NCBI RefSeq assembly: GCF_012184415.1
Contig: NZ_VTOX01000006.1
Span: forward strand, 240,651-304,650
From: Ramlibacter lithotrophicus
GTDB lineage: Bacteria > Pseudomonadota > Gammaproteobacteria > Burkholderiales > Burkholderiaceae_C
Length of the DNA: 64,000 bases
Direction: 5' to 3'
The position numbers and the translations under genes are program-made. The notes under the pieces were generated by a model, which was not told the DNA's origin, ran no database searches, and was given only the letters and a program-made list of their open reading frames with translations. Of the stretch, positions 34,999 through 43,354 are shown piece by piece (position 1 is the first letter of the stretch; each line of letters opens with the position of its first letter).

Positions 34999-35404
34999 CG
35001 CCCCTTCTCGGCAGGCCTGGACAGCGTCGGCCAGCCCGCCATGCCGACACCGAGCATCGCACCGCTTCAGTCGAGCGGGCAGGAGCGTCCATCAGGGTTC
35101 AGGCACTCATCAGAACAGGTGCAGCATCCCTACAGCCCGCGCGGATGGGCTGGCGCCCGCCGCGGTCGAGGGGCAGTTTCGAGCTGCCAGTAAAACCCGC
35201 GTGGCCTGCTTCGGACGCGAAGCACCGTGCGACTTCGAAGGGGCCTTCACCGCTACGCTCGGTTGTTCGGCGAGCCTGATACGCCCTCTTCCTCGACACG
35301 AGGCGTCACGTGAAGCCTCAGGTTGCCGCCGAGGCTGCCATCGGCCTGGTGCGCCGCTCGTCCGCCGGGGCTTCATCGGAGCGCCTGCAGCTCATAAACA
35401 CCCA
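34999..35404. other. Intergenic region without a recognisable gene
   Basis: About 400 bases between repeat unit B and the phosphorylase promoter. The first part (near 35021-35063) is similar to DNA after unit A. I see no coding sequence I would defend. Confidence 0.4.
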
Positions 35405-35458
35405 TTTCAGTTTTGTAATTCGCCCGTCACTCCGTTGTCACCGGGAGCTTGAGAGGAT
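35405..35458 (+). promoter_or_regulatory. Cop-type box upstream of the YHS-glucan phosphorylase gene
   Basis: The core TTTCA-GTTT-TGTAA lies at 35405-35418, with CGTCACT at 35425 (+20). The hexamer at +48 is GAGGAT, a weak -10. Confidence 0.65.
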
Positions 35459-35485
35459 CGTTCTCACCCGCAGGCGGCTTGCGCC

Positions 35486-37372
35486 ATGCGGCTTGAACGA
35501 AGCCCGCCCGTGGCGAAGACCAGCGAAACAGACCCCGTTTGCGGCATGCCCGTGCGGGTGGACCACGCCTTGGTGGTGCAGTTGGGGGAAAGGCGGGCGC
35601 ATTTTTGCTCCGCGTATTGCCGAGACGAATTCCTGGCGCACCCAGAGCGTTATATGGGCGCGTCCACTGAGCCTGGGGCGCAGCGTGGCCCGGCGTGGCG
35701 GCATATTGCCTACTTCTCGATGGAAGTTGCTGCGCAGAACAGCATGCCAACCTATTCAGGTGGCCTGGGGGTCCTGGCAGGCGATATGCTGAAGTCGTGC
35801 GCCGACCTCCGGCTGCCCGTCGTCGGCGTGTCGATTCTCCATCGCGAGGGATATTTCGATCAGACCCTGGACGATTCGGGACGCCAGCATGAAGCCCCGG
35901 CCCATTGGCAGGTGAAGGACCTCCTTCAGCTACTCACACCGATCATCCAGATTCAAATCGCCCGCAGAACGGTGCAGGTGCGCGCGTGGCAGTACACCAT
36001 CGTCGGCCACGATGGCTACGACGTGCCACTGGTTCTGCTGGATACGGACATGGACGGCAACAGTCCCGAGGACCGGTCCCTCGTGCAGCATCTGTATGGC
36101 GGCGATCAAGCGTATCGGATGGCGCAGGAGATCTTGCTCGGCATCGGCGGCGTGAAGATGTTGCATGCGCTTGGCTATACCGGCTTGCGCAAGTACCACA
36201 TGAATGAGGGACACGCAAGCTTGCTCGCCTTGGAACTGCTCGACCAAGGCGCGTCGGCAAATCCGCCGCCGCCTGATTTTCACGTGGTGCGAGATCGATG
36301 CATCTTCACCACTCACACCCCCGTGCCAGCCGGACACGACCAGTTCGACTATGAGCTGGTTCAGCGCGTGTTGCCGCGGGACGTTCCCTCGTCGCTGCTG
36401 CAGATGCTTGGCGGCTCCGACCGCCTGAACATGACCCTGCTCGGGCTGAATCTCAGCCGGTACGTCAACGGTGTGGCGCGGCGACATGGCGAGGTGACGC
36501 GGGAGATGTTTCCCGAGTACCCAATCCATCACATCACCAACGGCGTTCATTCGGCTACGTGGACGTGCGACAGCTTCAAACTCCTCTTCGACGCCTGGTT
36601 GCCCGGGTGGGAAAGCGATTCCTCGATGTTGAGGCACGCCATAGCCATACCGGCGCGCGAGATATGGCAGTCGCACGTTGAAGCCAAGGCCCGTCTGCTC
36701 TCGCTGGTCCGCGAGCGCAGCGGGATCACCTTGAGGGCGGACGCACTGACCATCGGCTTTGCACGCCGTGCGACGGCGTACAAGCGGGCCGATCTCGTCT
36801 TCACCGACATCGCCCGGTTGCGGCAGATCGTGAACCAAGCCGGCCCCCTTCAGCTTGTCTTCGCCGGCAAGGCACACCCAAGCGACGAAGACGGAAAGAA
36901 GTTGATCCAGCACGTGCTCGCAGTAGCTCGGCAATTGGCAGATGTGGTTCCCATCGTCTACCTGGAGAACTACGACATGAACATGGCCAAGCTGTTGGTC
37001 GCCGGAGCCGACCTTTGGCTCAACACACCGCGCCGGCCGTTCGAAGCGTCTGGCACGTCCGGGATGAAGGCGGCCCATAACGGGGTCCCCAGCCTCAGTA
37101 CGCTGGATGGCTGGTGGCTCGAGGGCCATATCGAAGGGGTCACGGGGTGGTCGATCGGCACACTGCGCGAAGATCCGTCGTCGACGGAGGCAGCCGATCA
37201 AGCTGACGCGGATAGCCTTTATCGCAAGCTCGAGGACGACGTCATTCCGATGTTTTATTGGAGCCGCGAGCGGTGGACAGAGATGATGCGCCACTGCATC
37301 GCACTGAACGCCTCGTATTTCAACACCCACCGGATGGTGCAGCAATATGCAAGCAACGCGTACCTGCCGTGA
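35486..37372 (+). CDS. YHS metal-binding domain fused to alpha-glucan phosphorylase
   Basis: 628 residues. Residues about 17-57 form a YHS-type domain (TDPVCGMPV through HFCSAYCRDEFLAHPERY) like that at the N-terminus of the copper ATPase in this window. The rest is a GlgP-type alpha-glucan phosphorylase: IAYFSMEVAAQNSMPTYSGG, KYHMNEGHASLLALEL, TTHTPVPAGHDQF, and the pyridoxal-phosphate lysine in EASGTSGMKAAHNG (about residue 521). It would release glucose-1-phosphate from glucan. The YHS fusion is unusual and suggests metal binding or sensing. GTG 35510 is an alternative start that keeps the YHS domain. A Cop-type box lies upstream and a glycosyltransferase follows 1 base after the stop. Confidence 0.88.
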   Translation: MRLERSPPVAKTSETDPVCGMPVRVDHALVVQLGERRAHFCSAYCRDEFLAHPERYMGASTEPGAQRGPAWRHIAYFSMEVAAQNSMPTYSGGLGVLAGDMLKSCADLRLPVVGVSILHREGYFDQTLDDSGRQHEAPAHWQVKDLLQLLTPIIQIQIARRTVQVRAWQYTIVGHDGYDVPLVLLDTDMDGNSPEDRSLVQHLYGGDQAYRMAQEILLGIGGVKMLHALGYTGLRKYHMNEGHASLLALELLDQGASANPPPPDFHVVRDRCIFTTHTPVPAGHDQFDYELVQRVLPRDVPSSLLQMLGGSDRLNMTLLGLNLSRYVNGVARRHGEVTREMFPEYPIHHITNGVHSATWTCDSFKLLFDAWLPGWESDSSMLRHAIAIPAREIWQSHVEAKARLLSLVRERSGITLRADALTIGFARRATAYKRADLVFTDIARLRQIVNQAGPLQLVFAGKAHPSDEDGKKLIQHVLAVARQLADVVPIVYLENYDMNMAKLLVAGADLWLNTPRRPFEASGTSGMKAAHNGVPSLSTLDGWWLEGHIEGVTGWSIGTLREDPSSTEAADQADADSLYRKLEDDVIPMFYWSRERWTEMMRHCIALNASYFNTHRMVQQYASNAYLP

Positions 37373-37373
37373 A

Positions 37374-38630
37374 ATGGGACACTGCGCACCCGTGTTCGTC
37401 CTGTTGAGCTTTGAGGGGCCGGACCCATATGCGCGCGCCGGCGGCCTGAGTGCCCGGGTCAGCGGACTTGCCACCGCACTGGCGGAGGGCGGCTATGAGA
37501 CCCACCTGTTCTTTGTTGGTGCCCCCGACCTGCCACCCCACGAGGTGAGCTGCCGCGGCCATCTTCATTTGCATCGCTGGTGCCAGTGGATCAGTCGCTA
37601 CCACCCGGGCGGCGTCTACGACGGCGAGGAGGGAAAGCTGCGCGACTGGACCGCTTCGCTGCCCGGCTGGCTCGAGCAGCACTTCTTTCCGGAGCTCGTG
37701 TCGGCGGGGCGTTCGGTGATCGTGATCGGCGAGGAGTGGCACACCAGTTGGAGCATGGTCGATATTTCGGTACGCGTCTCGAAACGAGGTTGGTCGAAGC
37801 GGGTCCGCTGCTTCTGGAATGCGAACAATACCTTCGGGTTCCTGCGTGTTCCATGGGCCACGCTGCGCCAGGGGGTGATCATCACGAGCGTGAGCCGCTT
37901 CATGAAGCACGAGATGCGGCAATACGGTGTGGATCCGCTCGTCATCCCCAACGGCATAGCCAGGCAGTGGTTCGAGCCATGTGACCCACAAGCTCTTGCA
38001 GCGCTGAGGACTCTGGCCGGTGAACGTTTGCTTCTGGCAAAAGTGGCTCGCTGGGATCCTGACAAACACTGGCTCATGGCCGTCGACACAGTCGCCCAGC
38101 TCAAAGCGCGCGGACTTCGGCCCTTGTTTGTCGCGCGAGGTGGCATGGAGGCCCACGGAAGCGAAGTCGCGGCGCGGGCCGCTGCCATTGGCCTCGTCAC
38201 AACCCAGATATCATGCGCAGAAGCCACGCCCCTCGCGCTTTGCCGGGAGATCGCGGCCAGCGGCGGTGCAGACATGCTTCTCGTCGAGACCGCCTTGTCG
38301 CGCGCTCAGCTGCAAGTGCTGTACCAGGCCAGCGAGGGCGTTCTCGCAAACAGCGCCTTTGAGCCTTTCGGTCTGGTCGGTCTCGAAGCCATGGCTTGTG
38401 GCGGCTTGAGCTTCCTGGGCGCCACGGGTGAGGAATACGCCACCCCCGGATTCGATTCCATCTCCGTGCAAACGGACAGCCCCGCGGAAGTCGTCGGGCA
38501 ACTGCTGCGACTGAGGGCGCAGCCGCAGCTTGCGCGCCGCATGCGGCACCACGCACGCCGCACGGCGACCAGATTCAAATGGGCCGAGGTCATTCACAGC
38601 CACTTGACGCCGATGGTGAGTCGATCCTGA
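37374..38630 (+). CDS. Glycosyltransferase, GT4 / glycogen-synthase-like
   Basis: This 418-residue protein starts MGHCAPVFVLLSFEGPDPYA, 1 base after the phosphorylase stop. It has two Rossmann-like halves: an N-terminal RAGGLSARVSGLATAL acceptor region, and a C-terminal donor site with FEPFGLVGLEAMACGG, the EX7E-type motif of retaining GT-B enzymes. The GGL motif near the N-terminus recalls glycogen/starch synthases. With the phosphorylase it forms a glucan synthesis and breakdown pair. The nucleotide-sugar donor cannot be deduced. Confidence 0.8.
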   Translation: MGHCAPVFVLLSFEGPDPYARAGGLSARVSGLATALAEGGYETHLFFVGAPDLPPHEVSCRGHLHLHRWCQWISRYHPGGVYDGEEGKLRDWTASLPGWLEQHFFPELVSAGRSVIVIGEEWHTSWSMVDISVRVSKRGWSKRVRCFWNANNTFGFLRVPWATLRQGVIITSVSRFMKHEMRQYGVDPLVIPNGIARQWFEPCDPQALAALRTLAGERLLLAKVARWDPDKHWLMAVDTVAQLKARGLRPLFVARGGMEAHGSEVAARAAAIGLVTTQISCAEATPLALCREIAASGGADMLLVETALSRAQLQVLYQASEGVLANSAFEPFGLVGLEAMACGGLSFLGATGEEYATPGFDSISVQTDSPAEVVGQLLRLRAQPQLARRMRHHARRTATRFKWAEVIHSHLTPMVSRS

Positions 38631-38893
38631 GAGATCCGGCCCGGGGTGTCTCACTCTTCATGGTTCCCCATCGTCTCCTGCAGGTCCACACCTGCGTCGG
38701 TCGGGAGTCTTGGGTCCGACGCGGCGTCAGCACGGTGCGTGATAGTACTGCTCCGTCGCCGAACTCTTGCAGGCCCAGATGTGCACGTGAACCTGGACTT
38801 TGGGAATGGGCTTGAAAACAGTCTTCGCTTCCGGCGTCGACCTGAGATCACCGAACCCCGCACGCCGCTGGCGCCCGGACCAGGGGCTGTTGC
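38631..38893. other. Intergenic region before repeat unit C
   Basis: About 260 bases between the glycosyltransferase and repeat unit C. I see no credible gene and no clear terminator. Confidence 0.4.
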
Positions 38894-38895
38894 GA

Positions 38896-38949
38896 TGACG
38901 TATTCGTAATGCGCTGGTCAGCGTCCTGCGGGGGCGCGCTCCCTACAGT
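38896..38949 (+). promoter_or_regulatory. Cop-type box and promoter of small secreted protein copy 4
   Basis: The core TGACG-TATT-CGTAA lies at 38896-38909, with GGTCAGC at 38916 (+20) and -10 TACAGT at 38944 (+48). Confidence 0.8.
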
Positions 38950-39027
38950 AGGAACCGTGATGCAAGGGTTTGCATCGCGCCCAAGCCCCACAAGGGCCGG
39001 CACCGCAAATCGACCAAGGAGTCCACC

Positions 39028-39387
39028 ATGTCCGTTCGCACCAGCAGCATCGTCCTGGCCCTCGCCGCCCTGGCGCTTCCCTCGGCCTTCGCCCAGACCG
39101 TCAGCGTCTTCGTCGGCGGCGAGCAAGGCTGGGTCGACCAGCCTGTGCAAAGCAGCCTCACGCGCGAGCAGGTCACCAACGAGTACCTGGCCTTCCGCGC
39201 CAACCCGGTCGCGCCCGACGGCGGCCAGTTCGTCGGCGGCGAGATGGGCTATGTCTTCCCCGCGCACACGTATGCGCGAGTCAACGGGCAGTGGGTGTGC
39301 ACCGACAAGATCGCCCACAACCCGCCCCCCCCGGCCGTGAAGAGCCCGGCCGAGCAGCGTGCCTTCCAGGCGCAGTACCCCGCCTGA
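39028..39387 (+). CDS. Small secreted protein, VFVGGE family copy 4 (DUF4148-like)
   Basis: This 119-residue protein is nearly identical to copies 2 and 3. Visible changes are TSS for TST in the signal peptide, GEQGW for GERGW, and NPPPPAVK for NPPPAAVK. It has the same leader hairpin and promoter. Confidence 0.78.
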   Translation: MSVRTSSIVLALAALALPSAFAQTVSVFVGGEQGWVDQPVQSSLTREQVTNEYLAFRANPVAPDGGQFVGGEMGYVFPAHTYARVNGQWVCTDKIAHNPPPPAVKSPAEQRAFQAQYPA

Positions 39388-39455
39388 CCGCCAGCCTGCC
39401 TCGCCACGGAGAGGGGCCGCCGCCCCCCACTGGAGGGCGCCTCACGCGGCGAGGC

Positions 39456-39614
39456 TCAGCCGGCGTAGTGCTCGAGCGGAGTGCCGTCCGGTGCGCGATC
39501 CTCTTCCTGCGCAGGATCGAGCGCGGCAGCCTCGCAAACGCGGCGGTGCCGCAGAACGACCAAGGCACCGAGAACGACAAGAGCCATCCAGCCGGCACGG
39601 GCCGCGGTGCTCAC
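39456..39614 (-). CDS. Small single-pass membrane protein (52 aa)
   Basis: The frame starts at GTG 39614, just after a GGGGGG purine run, and reads MSTAARAGWMALVVLGALVV. A basic RHRR follows, then an acidic tail (DPAQEEDRAPDGTPLEHYAG). I do not recognise it. It is convergent with copy 4 and divergent from the epimerase gene. Confidence 0.4.
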   Translation of the reverse strand: MSTAARAGWMALVVLGALVVLRHRRVCEAAALDPAQEEDRAPDGTPLEHYAG

Positions 39615-39914
39615 TTTGACCCCCCATCGATGGACGAGCAGGCGATACGTTGCATTTTCACTGCAGACCTCCCGGGTGTCAGATCGTCTAAGGCATGGAA
39701 TGCCGTGAAGTGATGTGCGGTGGAGGGACCCCCGGCCGCAAAGTTCACCGGCGTGTCGAAGATGCCGGAACGTCAATGGTGTCCTACACCGGCTCCGCAT
39801 GCCCGAACGGATACTCGCACTCCTGTTTGCTGCCCCCGCGGGATCCGGGCCCCGACGGGCTGCTCAAGGAGGCGGTGCCTCGCACCTCCGCACGCACACC
39901 TATTCGCACAAGCC
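39615..39914. other. Intergenic region upstream of the epimerase fusion gene
   Basis: The epimerase frame is open further upstream (to 39720), but the homologous protein begins at 39915. No Cop-type box was found here, so this unit may use a different promoter. Confidence 0.4.
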
Positions 39915-42530
39915 ATGCAGCAAGAGCAGCACCGCGAGACAGTCGTCCTGACCGGCGCCACCGGGTTTATCGGCAGCGCGCTGATCAAGCGGCTCGCCGA
40001 CCGATATACGGTCGTGGCACTCGACCGCGCTGGTCCGCCCGAGCCGGCATCTCCAGCCCACGCCATCGCATTCGATCTCGCGTCCGATCAGGCGGTGCGC
40101 GACGCGCTGGCGCAATTGCGGGAGCAATTCGGGCCAAGGATCGCCTCGGTCATTCACCTCGCGGCCTACTACGACATCTCGGGCGAACCCAATTACTTGT
40201 ACGAAACGGTTAACGTCCAGGGCACGCGGCGGCTCATCGACGCGTTGCAGGCGTTCGAAGTCGGACAGTTCCTGTATGCCAGCACCATGCTCGTCCACAG
40301 GCCCTCAGGAAATCCCGACGAGCGAATCGACGAATCCTCACCGATCGAGCCGTCCTGGCCGTATCCCGAGTCCAAGGTACGTACCGAGGCAATGCTGCGC
40401 GAGCGGCACGAGGGAATCCCCCTGGTGCTGCTGCGCATCGCCGGGGTGTACGACGACAGCGGCCACTCACCGTTCCTGGCAGAGCAGATTGCCCGCATCT
40501 ACGAACACCGCCTCATTTCACACGTGTACCCGGGCATGCTGTGCGCCGGCCAGTCCTTTCTCCATGTCGACGATCTCTGCGACGCCATCGCGCGCCTCGT
40601 CGAGCGGCGGCGCCACCTGGCGCCAGAGCTGGCGCTGCTGGTCGGAGAGCCGGAGGCGCTGGGCTACGCGGAAATTCAGGACATCATCGGCGAAGCGCTG
40701 CACGGCGAGGAGTGGCGCACCATCCGCGTGCCGCGGCCATTGGCCAAGGCCGGTGCATGGCTGCAGAGCGAGGTCATCGGCGCAGACACCGCGATCAAGC
40801 CGTGGATGGTGGAGCAGGCGAGCGACCACTACGTGCTCGATACCGCCAAGGCCCGGCGGCTGCTCGAGTGGGAGCCTCGGCACAGCTTGCGCGCCACCTT
40901 GCCCAAGATGGTGGCCGCGCTGCGGCAGGATCCTACGGCGTGGTACAGGACGAACAAGCTGAACGCCGCGCTGGTGGCGTGGTATGGCCAGCGAAAGGAG
41001 CCGCGGGCGCCGGCGGCGCGCAGCCCCTCCGATCAGGCGCACGACGGCGAGCACGGCCACCCAGCCGACCAACCCCCCGGCATCACCGGAGAAGGCGTGG
41101 CGCACGGCCCCAACGACCACATGGGCATGATGGGCGAGGACGCACGCCGCACGCGCTGGGCGCACTACGCGAATATCGGCCTGGGACTGTGGCTCGCTGC
41201 CAGCCCCTTGGCCTTCCAGGCGGCGAGCGCCACCGCCGCCCCGCTGGTGCTCGCGGTGACCGAGGAGCGTGGCCTTCCTCCTGTTGAATGGCGCATGCAG
41301 GCGCTTGCCGTGAGCGACGTGGTCAGCGGGCTGCTGGTGGCGCTGTTTGCCGCGCTTTCCCTGTCGCGGCGCACGGCCTGGTTCGCGCAGTGGGCCGTGG
41401 CCTTCACCGGAATCTGGCTGTTGTTCGCGCCCCTCGTCTTCTGGAGCCCGAGCGCCGCGCAAACCCAGAACGACCTCCTGGTCGGCGCCCTCGTGATCGC
41501 GTTTTCAGTGCTGGTCCCGATGATGCCTGGCATGAGCATGGAGGGAATGATGGATCCGAAGGTGGTGCCGCCGGGCTGGACCTATTGCCCGTCCACCGCG
41601 GCCCAGCGCCTGCCCATCGCCGCGATGGGATTGATCGGTCTGCTGATCTCGCGGATGCTCACCGCCTACCAGCTCGGGCACGTCGACGGCGTGTGGGAGC
41701 CGTTCTTCGCCGGCAGCCTGCAGGACCCGCGCAACGGCACGGAGGAGATCATCACCTCGGACGTGTCACGCGCCTGGCCCATCCCGGACGCGGGACTGGG
41801 TGCGGTGAGCTACCTGCTGGAGATCCTCATGGCGGTGATGGGAACGCGCGACCGCTGGCGCACCATGCCGTGGATGGTCACGTTCTTCGGAATTCTGGTC
41901 ATCCCGCTCGGCGTGACCAGCGTCTACTTCATCATCATCCAGCCGATCGTGATCGGAACCTGGAGCACGCCCGCGCTGCTCGCCGGCCTGGCCATGCTGG
42001 TCATGATCCCCTTCGCCATCGACGAGGTGGTCGCGATGGGGCAGTACCTGTGGTGGGTGCATTGCACCGGAAGACCGGTATGGCGGACCTTCTTCCGCGG
42101 CGGTGCGGTCGAAGGCGGAAAGGAAGATACTGCCGATGCACTCTCCAGCCCCCGCGGCTTTTGGCACGACACCGTGCGCGGCATCACGCTGCCGTGGACG
42201 CTGCTCGCGTCGATGGCCATGGGCGCCGTCCTGATGTTCACCCGCCTGCTGTTCGGATCGCAGGGCGCCATGGCCAACAGCGACCACGTGGTGGGTGCCC
42301 TCGCCATCACGGTGGCCATCATCGCCACTGCCGAAGTGGCCCGCCCGCTGCGCTTTGTCAACGTGCTGCTCGGCGCTTGGCTGATGATCGCCCCATGGGC
42401 GCTGCAAGGCGCTTCGGGGCTGGGGACAGCCGCCAGCGTCGTGCTGGGGCTGGTCCTCGCCGCCCTGAGCCTGCCGCGCGGGCGGCGCAGCAGCGAACAT
42501 TACGCGAGCTGGGACCGTTTCGTGATCTGA
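39915..42530 (+). CDS. Fusion of NAD-dependent epimerase, SPW repeats and a VKOR-like membrane domain
   Basis: 871 residues. Residues about 8-330 are an extended-SDR epimerase/dehydratase (VLTGATGFIGSALIKRL; catalytic YPESK). From about 418 comes a membrane part: an SPW-type repeat (NIGLGLWLAASPLAFQ), a VKOR-like bundle (about 555-720), and a second SPW-like repeat near 815 (LLGAWLMIAPWALQ). Where VKOR enzymes have the CxxC (as in IGxxCPWC), this protein has IGTWSTPAL, and only one Cys (TYCPST) remains near the domain start, so redox activity is unlikely. It is followed after 8 bases by an SDR gene. Confidence 0.78.
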   Translation: MQQEQHRETVVLTGATGFIGSALIKRLADRYTVVALDRAGPPEPASPAHAIAFDLASDQAVRDALAQLREQFGPRIASVIHLAAYYDISGEPNYLYETVNVQGTRRLIDALQAFEVGQFLYASTMLVHRPSGNPDERIDESSPIEPSWPYPESKVRTEAMLRERHEGIPLVLLRIAGVYDDSGHSPFLAEQIARIYEHRLISHVYPGMLCAGQSFLHVDDLCDAIARLVERRRHLAPELALLVGEPEALGYAEIQDIIGEALHGEEWRTIRVPRPLAKAGAWLQSEVIGADTAIKPWMVEQASDHYVLDTAKARRLLEWEPRHSLRATLPKMVAALRQDPTAWYRTNKLNAALVAWYGQRKEPRAPAARSPSDQAHDGEHGHPADQPPGITGEGVAHGPNDHMGMMGEDARRTRWAHYANIGLGLWLAASPLAFQAASATAAPLVLAVTEERGLPPVEWRMQALAVSDVVSGLLVALFAALSLSRRTAWFAQWAVAFTGIWLLFAPLVFWSPSAAQTQNDLLVGALVIAFSVLVPMMPGMSMEGMMDPKVVPPGWTYCPSTAAQRLPIAAMGLIGLLISRMLTAYQLGHVDGVWEPFFAGSLQDPRNGTEEIITSDVSRAWPIPDAGLGAVSYLLEILMAVMGTRDRWRTMPWMVTFFGILVIPLGVTSVYFIIIQPIVIGTWSTPALLAGLAMLVMIPFAIDEVVAMGQYLWWVHCTGRPVWRTFFRGGAVEGGKEDTADALSSPRGFWHDTVRGITLPWTLLASMAMGAVLMFTRLLFGSQGAMANSDHVVGALAITVAIIATAEVARPLRFVNVLLGAWLMIAPWALQGASGLGTAASVVLGLVLAALSLPRGRRSSEHYASWDRFVI

Positions 42531-42538
42531 GGAAAGCC

Positions 42539-43351
42539 GTGGCAGGTTCATCCGCTCTTTCCCTGGAGGGTCAGGTGGCCCTCGTCACCGGCGCCAGCTC
42601 GGGCATCGGGAGCGCGGTTGCCGAGGCGCTCGCCTGCGCCGGCGCCGCCGTGGGCATCAACTTCCGCTCCCACCCGAAACAGGCCGAACAGGTGGTGGAA
42701 CGCATCCGGCGCGGCGGCGGGCAGGCCGTCCCGATTCGGGCCGACGTCGCTGCGGAGGCCCAGGTGCAGGCTATGTTCACAACGCTGGAGCGCGCCTACG
42801 GCCGCATCGACATCCTGGTCGCCAACTCCGGCATCCAGCAAGATGCGCCGTTCCAGGAGATGACCCTGGAGCAGTGGCAGCGGGTACTGGACGTCAACCT
42901 CACCGGCCAGTTTCTCTGTGCCCGCGAGGCAGTGCGCCGGTTCCTCGTGCAACCCGCCACCGCGGCGTCCCGCGCACGCGGCAAGATCATTTGCATGTCT
43001 TCCGTGCACGAGGTGATCCCGTGGGCGGGGCACGTGAACTACGCCGCGTCCAAGGGCGGCGTCATGATGATGATGCGCAGCCTCGCGCAAGAGGTCGCCG
43101 GGCTGGGCATCCGGGTCAACGGGCTCGCACCCGGTGCGATTCGCACCAGCATCAATGAGGAGGCGTGGCGCACCGCGCAAGCCGAGGCGAAGCTGCTCCG
43201 GTTGATCCCGTACGGCCGCGTCGGGGACGCTGCGGATGTCGCGCAGGCGGCCCTGTGGCTGGCCTGCGACGCATCCGACTACGTGGTCGGCACCACGCTG
43301 TTCGTCGACGGCGGCATGGCGCTGTACCCCGCATTTCGGGAAGGTGGCTGA
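42539..43351 (+). CDS. Short-chain dehydrogenase/reductase (glucose 1-dehydrogenase-like)
   Basis: This 270-residue protein starts at GTG 42539 after GAGGAAAGCC. Classical SDR motifs are VTGASSGIGSAVAEAL for NAD(P) binding, NSGIQQD, and catalytic Ser and YxxxK in CMSSVHEVIPWAGHVNYAAS followed by K. The C-terminal FVDGGMALYP is typical of glucose 1-dehydrogenase or 3-oxoacyl-ACP reductase-like members. Its place between the epimerase fusion and glucoamylase favours a sugar substrate, but this is inference. Confidence 0.85.
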   Translation: MAGSSALSLEGQVALVTGASSGIGSAVAEALACAGAAVGINFRSHPKQAEQVVERIRRGGGQAVPIRADVAAEAQVQAMFTTLERAYGRIDILVANSGIQQDAPFQEMTLEQWQRVLDVNLTGQFLCAREAVRRFLVQPATAASRARGKIICMSSVHEVIPWAGHVNYAASKGGVMMMMRSLAQEVAGLGIRVNGLAPGAIRTSINEEAWRTAQAEAKLLRLIPYGRVGDAADVAQAALWLACDASDYVVGTTLFVDGGMALYPAFREGG

Positions 43352-43354
43352 ACC

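Larger units (their letters stand above)
38894..39426 (+). repeat. Direct repeat unit C
   Basis: Third copy of the unit described at 31308 and 34472, in the same orientation. Recombination between B and C would excise the phosphorylase-glycosyltransferase pair. Confidence 0.9.
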
